Under the pieces are notes generated by a model. It had not been told where the DNA came from, searched no databases, and saw only the letters and a program-made list of their open reading frames with translations. Shown in pieces: positions 35,529 through 44,378 of a stretch of 48,174 nt of DNA; position 1 is the stretch's first letter; every line of letters begins with the position of its first letter. Source of the stretch: Bacteroidales bacterium (GTDB lineage: Bacteria > Bacteroidota > Bacteroidia > Bacteroidales > P3); contig JAFXXI010000021.1 in the NCBI GenBank assembly GCA_017542345.1, positions 1 through 48,174 on the forward strand, given 5' to 3'. A program made the translations under genes and the position numbers.

Positions 35529-36008
35529 ATGAATACAACACTGCTTATCATCTGCCTGCTGCTCGGCGTCGTGCTGTTGACGCTCGAGATTGTGGCGCTG
35601 CCCGGCGGCGTGGCCGGCATCTTCGGCGCGCTGCTCATCGCTTTCGGCGTGTGGCAGACCTATGCCCTCTTCGGCAACACCACAGGAACCATCGTACTGC
35701 TGTGCGCCATCGCACTCTGCGTGCTAATACTGGTGCTTCTGATGAAGCGCAAGACCTGGAGTCGTTTCAGCCTGAACGAAGAGAGCGACAGCAAAGTCAA
35801 CCAGCTGGAACCCTCTGTCAAGGTGGGCTCCACCGGCACCACCATATCGCGCCTCGCCCCCACTGGCAAAGCCCTCATCGACGGGCAACAGATGGAGGTG
35901 CACGCCGTCAACAAGTTTATCGACCCTGACCGACCGATTGAGGTGGTGGCCATCGAAGGCTATCGCATCGACGTGGTCGAGAGCAGCGACAACCGTTTCC
36001 ACGAATAA
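35529..36008 (+). CDS. NfeD-like membrane protein (partner of flotillin)
   Basis: The protein is 159 aa. Two or three membrane helices (TLLIICLLLGVVLLTLEIVA with the EIVALPGGVAGIFG loop typical of NfeD, and TIVLLCAIALCVLILVLLM) precede a C-terminal OB-fold domain with GSTGTTISRLAPTGKALIDGQ and EVVAIEGYRIDVVE. NfeD proteins are encoded next to flotillins and form a complex with them in membrane microdomains. It is 20 bp before floA. The short form without protease domain is as expected for this arrangement. Confidence 0.9.
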   Translation: MNTTLLIICLLLGVVLLTLEIVALPGGVAGIFGALLIAFGVWQTYALFGNTTGTIVLLCAIALCVLILVLLMKRKTWSRFSLNEESDSKVNQLEPSVKVGSTGTTISRLAPTGKALIDGQQMEVHAVNKFIDPDRPIEVVAIEGYRIDVVESSDNRFHE

Positions 36009-36028
36009 CCAATTAAAACACATACGCC

Positions 36029-37015
36029 ATGCCCATTTACATCATTGTGACCATTTGCGTCATCCTCCTCATCCTGTTTCTCTACCTCGTGCCCATCGGC
36101 ATCTGGTTCCAGGCCATCATTTCCGGCGTGCACACCTCGCTGGTGCAGCTCATCTTTATGCGCTTCCGCAAGGTACCGCCGACGGTCATCGTAAACAACA
36201 TGATTTCCGCCTCGAAGGCCGGCTTGAGCATCAAGCAGAATGACCTTGAGGCACACTATCTGGCCGGAGGCCATGTGGCCTCTGTCGTCAACGCCCTCAT
36301 CAGCGCCGACAAAGCCAACATGAACCTCGACTTCAAGACTGCCACCGCCATTGATCTGGCCGGTCGCGACGTGCTGAAGGCCGTGCAGACGTCGGTGAAC
36401 CCCAAAGTCATCGACACGCCCCCTGTGGCTGCCGTAGCCAAGGACGGCATCCAGCTTATCGCCAAGGCCCGCGTCACCGTGCGCACCAATATCAAGCAGC
36501 TCGTGGGCGGTGCTGGCGAGGAGACCATCCTGGCCCGCGTCGGCGAGGGTATCGTCACCTCCATCGGCTCGGCCACCAGTCACAAGCAGGTATTGGAAAA
36601 CCCTGACAGCATCTCAAAGCTCGTGCTCACCAAGGGTCTCGACAGCGGCACCGCCTTCGAGATACTCTCCATCGATATCGCCGACATCGACGTGGGTAAG
36701 AACATCGGCGCCCAGCTGCAGATGGACCAGGCCAACGCCGATAAGAACATCGCCCAGGCCAAGGCTGAGGAGCGCCGCGCTATGGCTGTTGCCAGCGAGC
36801 AGGAGATGAAAGCCAAGGCTCAGGAAGCCCGCGCCAAGGTGATCATGGCCGAAGCCGAAGTGCCTCTGGCTATGGCCGAAGCCTTCCGCAGCGGAAACCT
36901 CGGCATCATGGATTACTATCGCATGAAAAACATTCAGGCTGACACTGATATGCGCGCCAGTATCGCTACGCCGGTTAGTGCCAAGACCACACAGAAACCT
37001 GTTGACAAAGCATAA
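36029..37015 (+). CDS. floA: Flotillin-like protein FloA
   Basis: The protein is 328 aa, normal for FloA. A membrane hairpin ([20 protein letters not shown]) precedes the SPFH domain, with [20 protein letters not shown] and [23 protein letters not shown] helical tail with repeated A-E-A motifs ([20 protein letters not shown]) drives oligomers. FloA organises membrane microdomains at the inner membrane. It ends the porU-floA block; a strong hairpin follows. Confidence 0.95.
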   Translation: MPIYIIVTICVILLILFLYLVPIGIWFQAIISGVHTSLVQLIFMRFRKVPPTVIVNNMISASKAGLSIKQNDLEAHYLAGGHVASVVNALISADKANMNLDFKTATAIDLAGRDVLKAVQTSVNPKVIDTPPVAAVAKDGIQLIAKARVTVRTNIKQLVGGAGEETILARVGEGIVTSIGSATSHKQVLENPDSISKLVLTKGLDSGTAFEILSIDIADIDVGKNIGAQLQMDQANADKNIAQAKAEERRAMAVASEQEMKAKAQEARAKVIMAEAEVPLAMAEAFRSGNLGIMDYYRMKNIQADTDMRASIATPVSAKTTQKPVDKA

Positions 37016-37032
37016 ATCGACACAAAAAGGAA

Positions 37033-37061
37033 AGCCCCGCAACGGAATCCGTTGCGGGGCT
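37033..37061. terminator. Bidirectional terminator between floA and panB
   Basis: A perfect 13-bp stem AGCCCCGCAACGG with loop AAT separates two convergent genes. T-rich bases follow on the plus strand (TATTTCGTAT) and on the minus strand (TTTCCTTTTTG). Confidence 0.85.
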
Positions 37062-37078
37062 ATTTCGTATAGTATCTA

Positions 37079-37897
37079 TCAATACTGTTCCTTGTCGTTG
37101 GGGAAATCGCCGCTCTTGACATCGCCGATATAGCGGCGGATGGCGCTGGAGATGTCCTCGCCAAAGGTGCCGTAGGTACGCAGATAGCGTGGCTTGAACT
37201 GCTGCGTGATGCCCAGCATGTCCTGCAGCACAAGTACCTGCCCGTCGACGTGCGAGCCGGCGCCGATGCCGATAGTAGGTATCTTCAGCTCTGCCGTCAC
37301 CTCGCCTGCCAGCTTGGCGGGAATCTTCTCCAGCACGATGGCGAAGCAGCCCGTCTCCTGCAGCAGCAGGGCGTCTTTCTTCACCTGCTCGGCCTCTTCC
37401 TGCTCGGTAGCGCGCACGGCATAGGTGCCGAACTTATTGATGCTCTGCGGCGTGAGGCCCAGATGTCCCATCACCGGAATACCGGCCGAGAGGATACGCT
37501 GCACACTCTCCAGAATCTCCTCGCCGCCCTCCATCTTGATGGCATCGGCACCTGTCTCCTTCATGATGCGGATGGCGCTGGCCAGAGCCTGCTTGGAATT
37601 GCCCTGATAGGTGCCGAAGGGCATATCCACCACCACCAGGGCGCGGTGTATGGCGCGCACCACCGAAGTGGCATAGACAATCATCTCGTCGAGGGTGATG
37701 GGCAGGGTCGTCTTGTGTCCTTGCATTACGTTGGCCGCCGAGTCACCGACGAGGATGACGTCAATCTTGGTGCTCTCCAGCAGCGAGGCCATCGAGTAGT
37801 CGTAAGCCGTGAGCATGGCTATCTTCTCGCCATGCAGCTTCATGTTCTGTAACACACGCGTCGTGACCTTGGTCACGTCAGTTTGCAGGTATGCCAT
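37079..37897 (-). CDS. panB: 3-methyl-2-oxobutanoate hydroxymethyltransferase
   Basis: The protein is 272 aa from the ATG at 37897 (a TTG two codons earlier is less likely). It makes ketopantoate for pantothenate and CoA synthesis. Signatures are [30 protein letters not shown] (metal-binding Asp), [30 protein letters not shown] and [17 protein letters not shown]. It starts just after the stop of the upstream unknown gene on the same strand, so both are likely one transcript. Confidence 0.97.
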   Translation of the reverse strand: MAYLQTDVTKVTTRVLQNMKLHGEKIAMLTAYDYSMASLLESTKIDVILVGDSAANVMQGHKTTLPITLDEMIVYATSVVRAIHRALVVVDMPFGTYQGNSKQALASAIRIMKETGADAIKMEGGEEILESVQRILSAGIPVMGHLGLTPQSINKFGTYAVRATEQEEAEQVKKDALLLQETGCFAIVLEKIPAKLAGEVTAELKIPTIGIGAGSHVDGQVLVLQDMLGITQQFKPRYLRTYGTFGEDISSAIRRYIGDVKSGDFPNDKEQY

Positions 37898-37899
37898 TG

Positions 37900-39186
37900 T
37901 CAATCGATTATTTCTTCCGGATTAGGTGTATCTTTTGCTTTATCGGCAGGCGACTCTTCCTCCTGCTCGGGGATGAAACGGAACAGCGCCTTCAGCGGTT
38001 TCTTCAACTCGTATCCGCCTTTCTTGCCCGCGCGGTAGGCCACCCAGTAGCCGTCGCCCACCTTGAATGCCGCGGCCTCGGTAGGGCCGTCGACGGAATA
38101 GAAGTACTTCTTCAGCTCGTTCTCCTGAATACGCTTGCCGATATATATTGTGTCAAACTGTGTCACATTTATCGGGGCCTGAAGCATGGGTTCCAGCTTC
38201 GTGCCAGCCTTGCGGGTCGGCAGCTGCTTGTATTCTACCCCTTTCGAGCCCTTCACCTTGGCGAAGAACTTCAGCTTGGCAGCCACCTGTTCCTCGGTCG
38301 CGGGAATGCGTACATAGATGCTGTCTTTCTGCGGCAGACGGCAGCTGTCCACACCGCGTGCCCAGTTGCTTCGCACCACGATATAGCCCGCCTGCACAAT
38401 CAGCTGCTTGCGGTGCGGCACCAGGCAGTACTGCTCCACCACCGTCTTGTAATCCAGGTGGTCTTCAATCTCAATCTCCAAGTTCGACGGGCAGGTGTCT
38501 TTCGTGCCCCCCACCGCATATAGCGAGCCGCGGGTCAACACCAGCGAGGCATAGTATCCACGCACCACACTGTCGGCCTCCGGCACAAAGCATCCGCGGG
38601 CTTCCCCTACGCACTCGTCGGGGTCGTTGCGGAAGGTCACCAGCACACTGTTGTGCAGCGGTATGCTCTTGTTCAGCAACTGGCGCGCCTCGGGCAGTTC
38701 TGCCGTATTGTAGACAGCTGTAGTTACCGGCACCTCGAAGCGCAGCGTCTCCACCGTATCGCCGTTGCACGAACAATGGATGGCGTTGTGCGCCACACGC
38801 ACGGGGAACTTCCCGCCCGACCGCATCGCGAAATAGCGGTACACCGCATCCATGCGCGTCTTGGTCAGCTTCTCGTCTCTTCCGCCATAGCCGCTGATGT
38901 CCATCGTGTAATACATCGGGTTGTCTATGTCGAAGGCTATGCGCCAGGCCGAGTCAAACAGGTCCAGGTCCTCCACCGTGTAAGTGTCGGCGGTATCCTC
39001 GTAGCGTATTAGCAGATAGAACACCTCGGGATTGGTCAACGCACGCTGCATGTTCCGCACGCTCTTCGTCGACGGCACATACAACCCCGACTGCGCCTGC
39101 ACCTCTGCTCCGACGCCCGTTGCAACAAGCGTCATCAGCACAGGCAGCACAATGGTTCCCAGCATCTTATAAAGTACCTTACCCAT
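37900..39186 (-). CDS. Exported protein of unknown function, Cys-rich
   Basis: The protein is 428 aa with a signal peptide (roughly residues 1-32, ending VQAQ). It is not a recognised family. It has several Cys pairs ([25 protein letters not shown] and others) and beta-rich stretches, and ends in a charged, disordered tail ([14 protein letters not shown]). A strand-rich envelope protein is likely. It has a good -7 box (39211-39218) and precedes panB by a few bases. Function not known. Confidence 0.75.
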   Translation of the reverse strand: MGKVLYKMLGTIVLPVLMTLVATGVGAEVQAQSGLYVPSTKSVRNMQRALTNPEVFYLLIRYEDTADTYTVEDLDLFDSAWRIAFDIDNPMYYTMDISGYGGRDEKLTKTRMDAVYRYFAMRSGGKFPVRVAHNAIHCSCNGDTVETLRFEVPVTTAVYNTAELPEARQLLNKSIPLHNSVLVTFRNDPDECVGEARGCFVPEADSVVRGYYASLVLTRGSLYAVGGTKDTCPSNLEIEIEDHLDYKTVVEQYCLVPHRKQLIVQAGYIVVRSNWARGVDSCRLPQKDSIYVRIPATEEQVAAKLKFFAKVKGSKGVEYKQLPTRKAGTKLEPMLQAPINVTQFDTIYIGKRIQENELKKYFYSVDGPTEAAAFKVGDGYWVAYRAGKKGGYELKKPLKALFRFIPEQEEESPADKAKDTPNPEEIID

Positions 39187-39210
39187 TCTAGGCGGTCCTG
39201 TTTAGTGGTG

Positions 39211-39218
39211 CAAAGATA
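39211..39218 (-). promoter_or_regulatory. -7 element for the 37900-39186 gene
   Basis: TATCTTTG on the minus strand matches the -7 consensus exactly, with a TTTG about 22 bp further upstream. The leader is about 18-25 nt to the ATG at 39186. Confidence 0.65.
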
Positions 39219-39260
39219 CAACTTTTTTTCATTTTGGACGCAAACCCCTAGAAAAAGCAG

Positions 39261-39293
39261 AAGGAGCCGTCAGTGCAAAACTGACAGCTCCTT
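39261..39293 (-). terminator. Intrinsic terminator after tRNA-Ser
   Basis: The stem AAGGAGC(T/C)GTCAGT with loop TTTGC, read on the minus strand, is followed by a CTGCTTTTTC T-rich stretch. It lies just beyond the 3' end of the tRNA. Confidence 0.75.
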
Positions 39294-39303
39294 ATCTTCT
39301 TTG

Positions 39304-39390
39304 CGGAGAGACAGGGATTCGAACCCTGGGACCAGCAAGCTGGTCAACGGTTTTCGAGACCGCCCCGATCGACCACTCCGGCATCTCTCC
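39304..39390 (-). tRNA. tRNA-Ser (anticodon CGA)
   Basis: An 87-nt gene with acceptor stem GGAGAGA/TCTCTCC, discriminator G, anticodon loop CTCGAAA (anticodon CGA, reading UCG), a long variable arm (TGACCAGCTTGCTGGTC) as in serine tRNAs, and a T arm with GGTTCGAATCC. No CCA is encoded at the end, as usual in Bacteroidetes. It has its own promoter and terminator. Confidence 0.95.
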
Positions 39391-39408
39391 TCGGGTTAAA
39401 AACGGGTG

Positions 39409-39439
39409 CAAAAGTACTACTTTTTGCACACATGGCAAA
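39409..39439 (-). promoter_or_regulatory. Promoter of tRNA-Ser
   Basis: The -33 TTTG (39439-39436) and -7 TACTTTTG (39416-39409) on the minus strand are 19 bp apart. The tRNA 5' end lies about 18 nt downstream of the -7 box. Confidence 0.75.
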
Positions 39440-39455
39440 ATTTATTTTCCACATT

Positions 39456-40295
39456 TCACTCTTCATTCTCACTTCCAGCGCCTTGCACATACACCTTACC
39501 TGCCGCGTAACCTATCTCCACCCGCATCGAGTCGGCAGCGAGAAGGCTGTTTTCAAACTCCTCCATAGCCTGATGCAGAAGCACCTCGGGTTCCTTGTAA
39601 CGGGCGCTGATGTGCGTCAGCAGCAACTGCCGCACTCCCGCCTGGGCAGCCAGCCGTCCCGCCTGACCGGCGGTGAGATGCTGCCGTTGCTCGGCCAATT
39701 CGGCCAGCTCGTTGGCAAAGGTGCACTCCAGGCACAGCAAGTCGGCACCGGCGATATAAGGCAGGAACGACTCGGTATAGGCCGTATCGCAACAATAGGC
39801 ATACACCCGCGCCCGATTCGTTCCCCGCGGCACCTCGGTGATGCGGAAGCCATAGGCAGGCACCGAATGCACAATGGGGAAAGCGTCGACCGTGCAGCGG
39901 TTGTTGGCAAACACGCGCTGCATCCCCTCGGCGAAGTCCATCTCAACCCAGTCGATGGGAAACTCCGTGTGGTTGCCCGTCAGCCGGAAGAGGGTCTCCG
40001 TCGCCTCGCGCGCCCCTTTCGGCGCCACGATGGTCACCGGCTCCGTCCGCCCGCACAGGTGCATCGTACTCAGCAACCCGGGCAGCCCGAAGAAATGGTC
40101 ACCATGCAGGTGCGAGACGATGATAGTGGTGAGCGACTGCAGCCTCAGGTGGTTGTAGCGTATGCGGTCCTGCGTGCCCTCAGCGCAATCCACCAGCAGC
40201 TTGAAGCCGTTGATGTTCACCACCTGCGCACTGCAACGCCGCGCCCCCGTAGGCAACGCCGCGCCCGACCCCAGTATCGTCACATAGAAATTCAT
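39456..40295 (-). CDS. rnz: Ribonuclease Z
   Basis: The protein is 279 aa, slightly shorter than the usual 300 or so. It trims the 3' ends of tRNA precursors lacking CCA. The metallo-beta-lactamase set is seen: VSHLHGDHFFGLPG, AYCCDTAYTESF (Asp bridging metal), LECTF and LTHISARYKEP. TILGSGAALPTGARRCSAQVV is the N-terminal strand. The missing CCA on the neighbouring tRNA-Ser gives it an obvious substrate. Its ATG overlaps the symporter stop by a few bases, so translation is coupled. Confidence 0.95.
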   Translation of the reverse strand: MNFYVTILGSGAALPTGARRCSAQVVNINGFKLLVDCAEGTQDRIRYNHLRLQSLTTIIVSHLHGDHFFGLPGLLSTMHLCGRTEPVTIVAPKGAREATETLFRLTGNHTEFPIDWVEMDFAEGMQRVFANNRCTVDAFPIVHSVPAYGFRITEVPRGTNRARVYAYCCDTAYTESFLPYIAGADLLCLECTFANELAELAEQRQHLTAGQAGRLAAQAGVRQLLLTHISARYKEPEVLLHQAMEEFENSLLAADSMRVEIGYAAGKVYVQGAGSENEE

Positions 40296-41767
40296 TCCTT
40301 CCTCCCGTTTTTCAACGATGCCGCATACAGCAGGCCAAAGGTAATCAGCCCGTTGAGCAGCAGTATCTCAAAGCCGAAGCGGTAGCCGAACCACTGCGGA
40401 GAATAGAGTTTCAGCACATAGCACACCACCGGCGACACCACCGCTATCAACGGCACCCAGCGGTCGCGCACCTTGCGGCGGGTGAACAGGCCGAAGGCAT
40501 AGAGGCCCAGCAGCGGCCCGTAGGTGAATCCAGCCACATCGAACAACGTGTCGATAAGCGACTGGTTGTGGAATGGCCTGAAAGCCATGATGACAAGCAG
40601 GTAGAGCAGCGCGAAAGCCACATGAACCATCCGCCGGATGCGAAGCTCCCTGGCAGGGCTCGACTGGCTATTACTGCTTGAAAAGCCTAGGAAGTCATAG
40701 CAGAACGTGGTGGTCAGGGCCGTCAACGTGCCGTCGGCACTGCTATAGCCGGCCGCCACCATACCCAGCACGAAGCACACCGCCGTGAAGCCGCTCAAGC
40801 TGAACGCCACAGCCGGGAATATCTTGTCGGGCACCACCACGCCATCGGCTGTCGGCAGGGCAAATCCCGTGGCCGACGCATAGGTCAGTAGCGCGGCACC
40901 CAAACTGAGGAACAGTATATTGACCACGATGAACAGCAAGCTGCTGGTCATCACATTCTTCTGTGCGTCACGCAGGCTCTTGCAGGTCAGGTTCTTCTGC
41001 ATCATGTCCTGGTCGAGGCCCGTCATAGTGATGGTGATGAACATTCCCGCCACCACCTGCTTCACCCAGAACTTGGGCGCCGTCGGGTCGGTCTCGAACA
41101 TACGCGTGTAGCCCTGCTCGGCCGACACCTTCATCAACTCGCCGAAGCCCATGCCCATCTGGTGCAGTATGGCCACCACTGTGGCCGCCGCCGCCACCAG
41201 CAGGAATGTGGTTTGCAGCATATCTGTCCACACCACCGTCTTGATGCCTCCGCGAAAGGTATAGAGCAGGATGATGGCGATAAACACCACCGCCGGCACC
41301 CAGAACGGGATGCCCCAGGCGCGGAACACAAACTCGTAAAGCACGAAGACCACCAGGTACATCCGCAGGGCCGACCCCAGCAGGCGGCTCAGGATGAAGA
41401 ACAGGGCCCCTGTCTTCTCGCTCGCCACGCCGAAGCGCTGCTCCAGATAGGTGTATATGGACGTCAGGTTGAGCCTATAGTAGAGCGGTAGCAGCACCAA
41501 CGCTATCGCGGCGTATCCCAGCACATATCCCAGCACCAGCGGCATATAGGTCCACTGCCCGCTGTACACTCCGCCCGGCACCGACATGAAGGTCACCCCG
41601 CTCAACGACGCGCCAATCATGCCGTAGGCCACCACCGGCCACGGCGATTTACGCCCCGCGCGGAAGAACGCCTCGTTGCCCCTGGCGCCCCGCCGTCCCG
41701 TGAGCCACATCACCCCGAACAGCAGCAGCGTGTATCCGCCAAAACAAAGCAAAATCGTCAGTTCCAT
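40292..41767 (-). CDS. Sodium:solute symporter (SSS family)
   Basis: The protein is 491 aa from the ATG at 41767 (a GTG four codons earlier is possible). It has about 13 membrane helices. GRKSPWPVVAYGMIGASLSGVTFMSVPG is the first SSS segment; FRGGIKTVVWTDMLQ, ITITMTGLDQDMMQKNLTCK and GMVAAGYSSADGTLTALTTT hold the usual sodium-site and solute-site residues of this family. Solute is unknown. It lies after era and before rnz in a tight run. Confidence 0.93.
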   Translation of the reverse strand: MELTILLCFGGYTLLLFGVMWLTGRRGARGNEAFFRAGRKSPWPVVAYGMIGASLSGVTFMSVPGGVYSGQWTYMPLVLGYVLGYAAIALVLLPLYYRLNLTSIYTYLEQRFGVASEKTGALFFILSRLLGSALRMYLVVFVLYEFVFRAWGIPFWVPAVVFIAIILLYTFRGGIKTVVWTDMLQTTFLLVAAAATVVAILHQMGMGFGELMKVSAEQGYTRMFETDPTAPKFWVKQVVAGMFITITMTGLDQDMMQKNLTCKSLRDAQKNVMTSSLLFIVVNILFLSLGAALLTYASATGFALPTADGVVVPDKIFPAVAFSLSGFTAVCFVLGMVAAGYSSADGTLTALTTTFCYDFLGFSSSNSQSSPARELRIRRMVHVAFALLYLLVIMAFRPFHNQSLIDTLFDVAGFTYGPLLGLYAFGLFTRRKVRDRWVPLIAVVSPVVCYVLKLYSPQWFGYRFGFEILLLNGLITFGLLYAASLKNGRKE

Positions 41768-41785
41768 CCCAACTTTCACTTAACA

Positions 41786-42736
41786 CTAGTCTTCCAGCGC
41801 ATAGCCGAAGCTCTTGAGGGCCTTCTCGCTGTTGCGCCAATCTTTGAGCACCTTGATGTGCAAGCTCAGGAAGCACCGCTTGCCAGTGAATTCCTCAATG
41901 TCCTTGCGCGCCTCGATGCCCAGTTTCTTGATAGCCTTGCCCTGATGGCCTATCAGGATGGCCTTCTGCGACTCGCGCTCCACAAATATCAGGCACGAGA
42001 TGTTGTCGATGCCGTCGCGCTCTTCGTAGCTCTCCACGGCCACCTCGCAGCTGTAAGGTATCTCCTTCTGGTAGTAGAGCAGTATCTTCTCACGCACTAT
42101 CTCGCTCACGAAGAAGCGCATCGTGCGGTCCGTCAGTTCGTCTTTGGGGAAATAGGCCGGATGCTCCGGCAACTGGCGCAGGATATGCTCGAAGATGGCA
42201 TCCACGTTGAAGCCCTCTGTGGCCGAGCAGGGAATGACCGTGGCCCGCGGTATCGTGGCCTGCCAGTAGTCAATCTTCTGGCGGATGGTCTCCTGATCCG
42301 ATGTATCAATCTTGTTGATGACCACCAGCACCGGTGTCGGGCTCATGATGACCTTGTCCAGCACATGGCGGTTCTTCAGCGTCTCCCCCACCTCGGTGAC
42401 GAGGATAAAGAGGTCGGCATCCTGCAGCGCGGTGCCCACAAAGCCCATCATCTGCTCGTGCAGCTTGTTGTGCGGATTGACGATGCCGGGGGTGTCGGTA
42501 TATACGATCTGGAAGTCCTCTCCGTTGGCTACGCCTTCAGCCTCTGACGCTCGGCCATTCAAGCGAGCTTGAAGGCTCTCGCTTATGCGGCCGTTCACAA
42601 TGCCCATCACGCGCTTGCGTGTGGTTTGTGCCTTGCTGGTGATGATGCTCAACCGCTCACCCACCAGCGCGTTCATCAGCGTCGACTTACCCACATTCGG
42701 GTTGCCGATGATGTTTACGAATCCCGCTCGATGCAT
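41786..42736 (-). CDS. era: GTPase Era with an in-frame insertion
   Basis: The protein is 316 aa. Era binds 16S rRNA and helps mature the 30S subunit. G1 GNPNVGKS (residues 11-18), G2 around AQTTRKR, G3 DTPG near 81, G4 NKID (VINKIDTSD) and a C-terminal KH domain (ESQKAILIGHQGKAIKKLGIE) are all present. Between GIVNG and EDFQIVY there are about 23 extra residues (49-71) not found in Era of related bacteria as I recall them; the DNA is described separately. The frame and all GTPase motifs are kept, so it is probably functional. It follows its upstream gene with no gap. Confidence 0.95.
   Translation of the reverse strand: MHRAGFVNIIGNPNVGKSTLMNALVGERLSIITSKAQTTRKRVMGIVNGRISESLQARLNGRASEAEGVANGEDFQIVYTDTPGIVNPHNKLHEQMMGFVGTALQDADLFILVTEVGETLKNRHVLDKVIMSPTPVLVVINKIDTSDQETIRQKIDYWQATIPRATVIPCSATEGFNVDAIFEHILRQLPEHPAYFPKDELTDRTMRFFVSEIVREKILLYYQKEIPYSCEVAVESYEERDGIDNISCLIFVERESQKAILIGHQGKAIKKLGIEARKDIEEFTGKRCFLSLHIKVLKDWRNSEKALKSFGYALED
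42522..42595 (-). mobile_element. 69-bp palindromic insertion inside era
   Basis: The 5-bp word CCGTT occurs at 42522-42526 and again at 42591-42595, 69 bp apart, flanking the extra codons. Inside is a hairpin at 42554-42576, GCC(A)TTCAAGC with loop GA and GCTTGAAGGC. The 69 bp equal 23 codons, so the reading frame is kept. Size, hairpin and flanking repeats resemble the palindromic elements known inside protein genes of Rickettsia. Confidence 0.55.
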
Positions 42737-43519
42737 TTAGAAATACTCGATGGTCCTGACGGTCGTATAGGTCGGGAGCTTGCGGTCACCCAGCAATTCA
42801 TACTCCGTGCACTTCACCCAGTTGCCGTGGGCGTCGTACTCCCGCTCGTAGAGCGTGATGAACAGCTCGGGTTCCTCCTCGGTATAGTCATAGAGCGTGT
42901 AGCTCGTGGCATAACCCAGCGTGTCATACTCCCAGCGCTTCTCCTGCACCTTCTGCTTCGTGCGGTCGTAGACAACCGCCTTGTTGATGGTGCCGTCAGG
43001 GTTGTAGACATACACCTCGCGCTTGAACACATCGTTCACATGGTCGTTATAGCTGCGCTGGCTGATGCGGCCCTGCGCATCGTGCTTCAGCAGCATGCGG
43101 CACTCTATCTGGCGCTCGGCATCCTCCACATAGGTCTCCGTCAGCGTGTGATCAGCGTCGTAGATGTAGTAGGTGCGGCCAATCACATTCTCGCGGTTGT
43201 CCACGATGTGCTCCAAGGTGGTCAAACCGAAGCCGTCGTGTTTGTAGCGCGTGCGGAAGATGATGTCCTCCGCCACCGACAGGTACAGCTGCTGGCGGCG
43301 CTGGCCTTTGACGTTGTACTCGGTCACCAGATGCTCCAACTGGTCGCCGTTCGTCAGGTTGTCCTCCGCGTCATATTGGGCCTCATACATCACCGCATCC
43401 ACACGCTTCACCGCCCCGTGCAGTTCGTCGTCCTGCAGATCGTGTCCGCTCTGGCCCCACGCCGTGACGCTCATGGCGGCAACCACCGCGAAAGCCATTA
43501 TCTTGCCTATTATCTTCAT
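42737..43519 (-). CDS. Exported YD/RHS-like repeat protein of unknown function
   Basis: The protein is 260 aa. The start at 43519 gives a signal peptide (MKIIGKIMAFAVVAAMSVTA); the longer frame begins in AT-rich leader. The mature part has repeated units of the form R-x-Y-x-Y-(N/D)-x-x-G-x-(I/L), such as TRYKHDGFGLTT, TYYIYDADHTLTET, EVYVYNPDGTINKAV, WEYDTLGYATSYT and REYDAHGNWVKC, close to YD repeats of RHS proteins. It is not a toxin, being short and without a tip domain. It is followed by era without a gap. A role cannot be given. Confidence 0.75.
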   Translation of the reverse strand: MKIIGKIMAFAVVAAMSVTAWGQSGHDLQDDELHGAVKRVDAVMYEAQYDAEDNLTNGDQLEHLVTEYNVKGQRRQQLYLSVAEDIIFRTRYKHDGFGLTTLEHIVDNRENVIGRTYYIYDADHTLTETYVEDAERQIECRMLLKHDAQGRISQRSYNDHVNDVFKREVYVYNPDGTINKAVVYDRTKQKVQEKRWEYDTLGYATSYTLYDYTEEEPELFITLYEREYDAHGNWVKCTEYELLGDRKLPTYTTVRTIEYF

Positions 43520-43615
43520 CGTTTTGTTGTTTTCTTCAGGTCTGTTTTTTGTCTTTTTTGACTTACTTATAACGCCCCCGCGCAACATTTATTGCACACT
43601 ATGAAAAAAATTGTG

Positions 43616-43623
43616 TATTTTTG
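43616..43623 (+). promoter_or_regulatory. -7 element for the 43654 gene
   Basis: TATTTTTG matches TAnnTTTG. A TTG about 21 bp upstream may serve as the -33. It lies across a possible start at 43621, which favours the ATG at 43654. Confidence 0.6.
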
Positions 43624-43653
43624 CACCCCGAAACCAACAAACATCCACACACT

Positions 43654-44040
43654 ATGGCAATGTCCACCAAAGCAAAAGTCATCACCATCGCCTCGCTTGT
43701 CCTGGTCCTGGCACTCACCGCGTTCGTCTACTTCCGCTTCTGCTTCGTCTACAGCTCCGGCGTCAACGCTGGCGACATCAACTACTTCCAGCGCGAAGGC
43801 GTCATCTTCAAGACCTACGAAGGCAAGATGATCCAGAGCGGCTTCCGCTCCACCGGCACCGCCACCGACGGGCTCCACAGCAACGAGTTCAAATTCTCCG
43901 TCACTGACGACAAACTGGCCGACAGCCTCATGCGCTGCTCGGGCAAGCACGTCGAACTCCGCTGGAAGCGCTACATGGGCACCCTGCCCTGGCGCGGAAA
44001 CAGCCAATTCATTGTCTACGAGATACTGTCTGCCCGGTAG
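43654..44040 (+). CDS. Small conserved membrane-anchored protein
   Basis: The protein is 128 aa. One N-terminal helix (KVITIASLVLVLALTAFVYF) is followed by a small beta domain with AGDINYFQREGVIFKTYEGKM, IQSGFRSTGTATDG and LRWKRYMGTLPWRGNSQFIVYE. I recall this family in Bacteroides, where it is sometimes wrongly labelled 6-phosphogluconate dehydrogenase; nothing in it resembles a dehydrogenase. The role is unknown. The promoter directly precedes it and the third GC-rich repeat directly follows. Confidence 0.75.
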   Translation: MAMSTKAKVITIASLVLVLALTAFVYFRFCFVYSSGVNAGDINYFQREGVIFKTYEGKMIQSGFRSTGTATDGLHSNEFKFSVTDDKLADSLMRCSGKHVELRWKRYMGTLPWRGNSQFIVYEILSAR

Positions 44041-44058
44041 CAGCCTACCCGCCACCCA

Positions 44059-44184
44059 TCCCCTCCGGTCCCCCTCCGGTCCCCCTCCGCACCCTCTTCG
44101 CATCTCGACCGGTCATGAGCGGAGCGGGACCGGACCGGGACCGGAGGGGGACCGGAGGGGAACCCTACAGATCCCTAAAAAACA
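44059..44184 (-). repeat. GC-rich intergenic repeat, copy 3
   Basis: Read on the minus strand it begins after TGTTTTTTAGGGATCTG, has several CCTCCGGTC units, a centre GACCGGTCGAGATGCGAAGA and a G-rich arm with GGAGGGGGACCGGAGGGG. The arms can pair over 30 or more bases. The centre is nearly the same as in copy 2. The remainder of this 338-bp gap (44185-44378) contains the next promoter. Confidence 0.8.
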
Positions 44185-44307
44185 TGCATTTACATAACTC
44201 ACTTATTCATAGGCAGATAAGCAACCATGACACATACTCTATGAAATATCCATTTCTGGGGCCGTGCGAGCCCACAGTAAAATATTTTTTCCCATTCAAA
44301 TTTGTTG

Positions 44308-44315
44308 TACTTTTG
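44308..44315 (+). promoter_or_regulatory. -7 element for the 44379 lipoprotein gene
   Basis: TACTTTTG matches the consensus. The -33 region is T-rich without a clear TTTG at the right distance. A leader of about 60 nt follows. Confidence 0.55.
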
Positions 44316-44378
44316 CAGTCGATTTCAGAAGGAAATCACGGAGAGTTATATATCAATTCTTATGAAAGGATAAAAAAA

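Noticed and set aside
44115-44378. Longer N-terminus for the 44379 lipoprotein
   Set aside because: It starts within the GC-rich repeat and crosses the -7 box; the lipoprotein signal begins at 44379.
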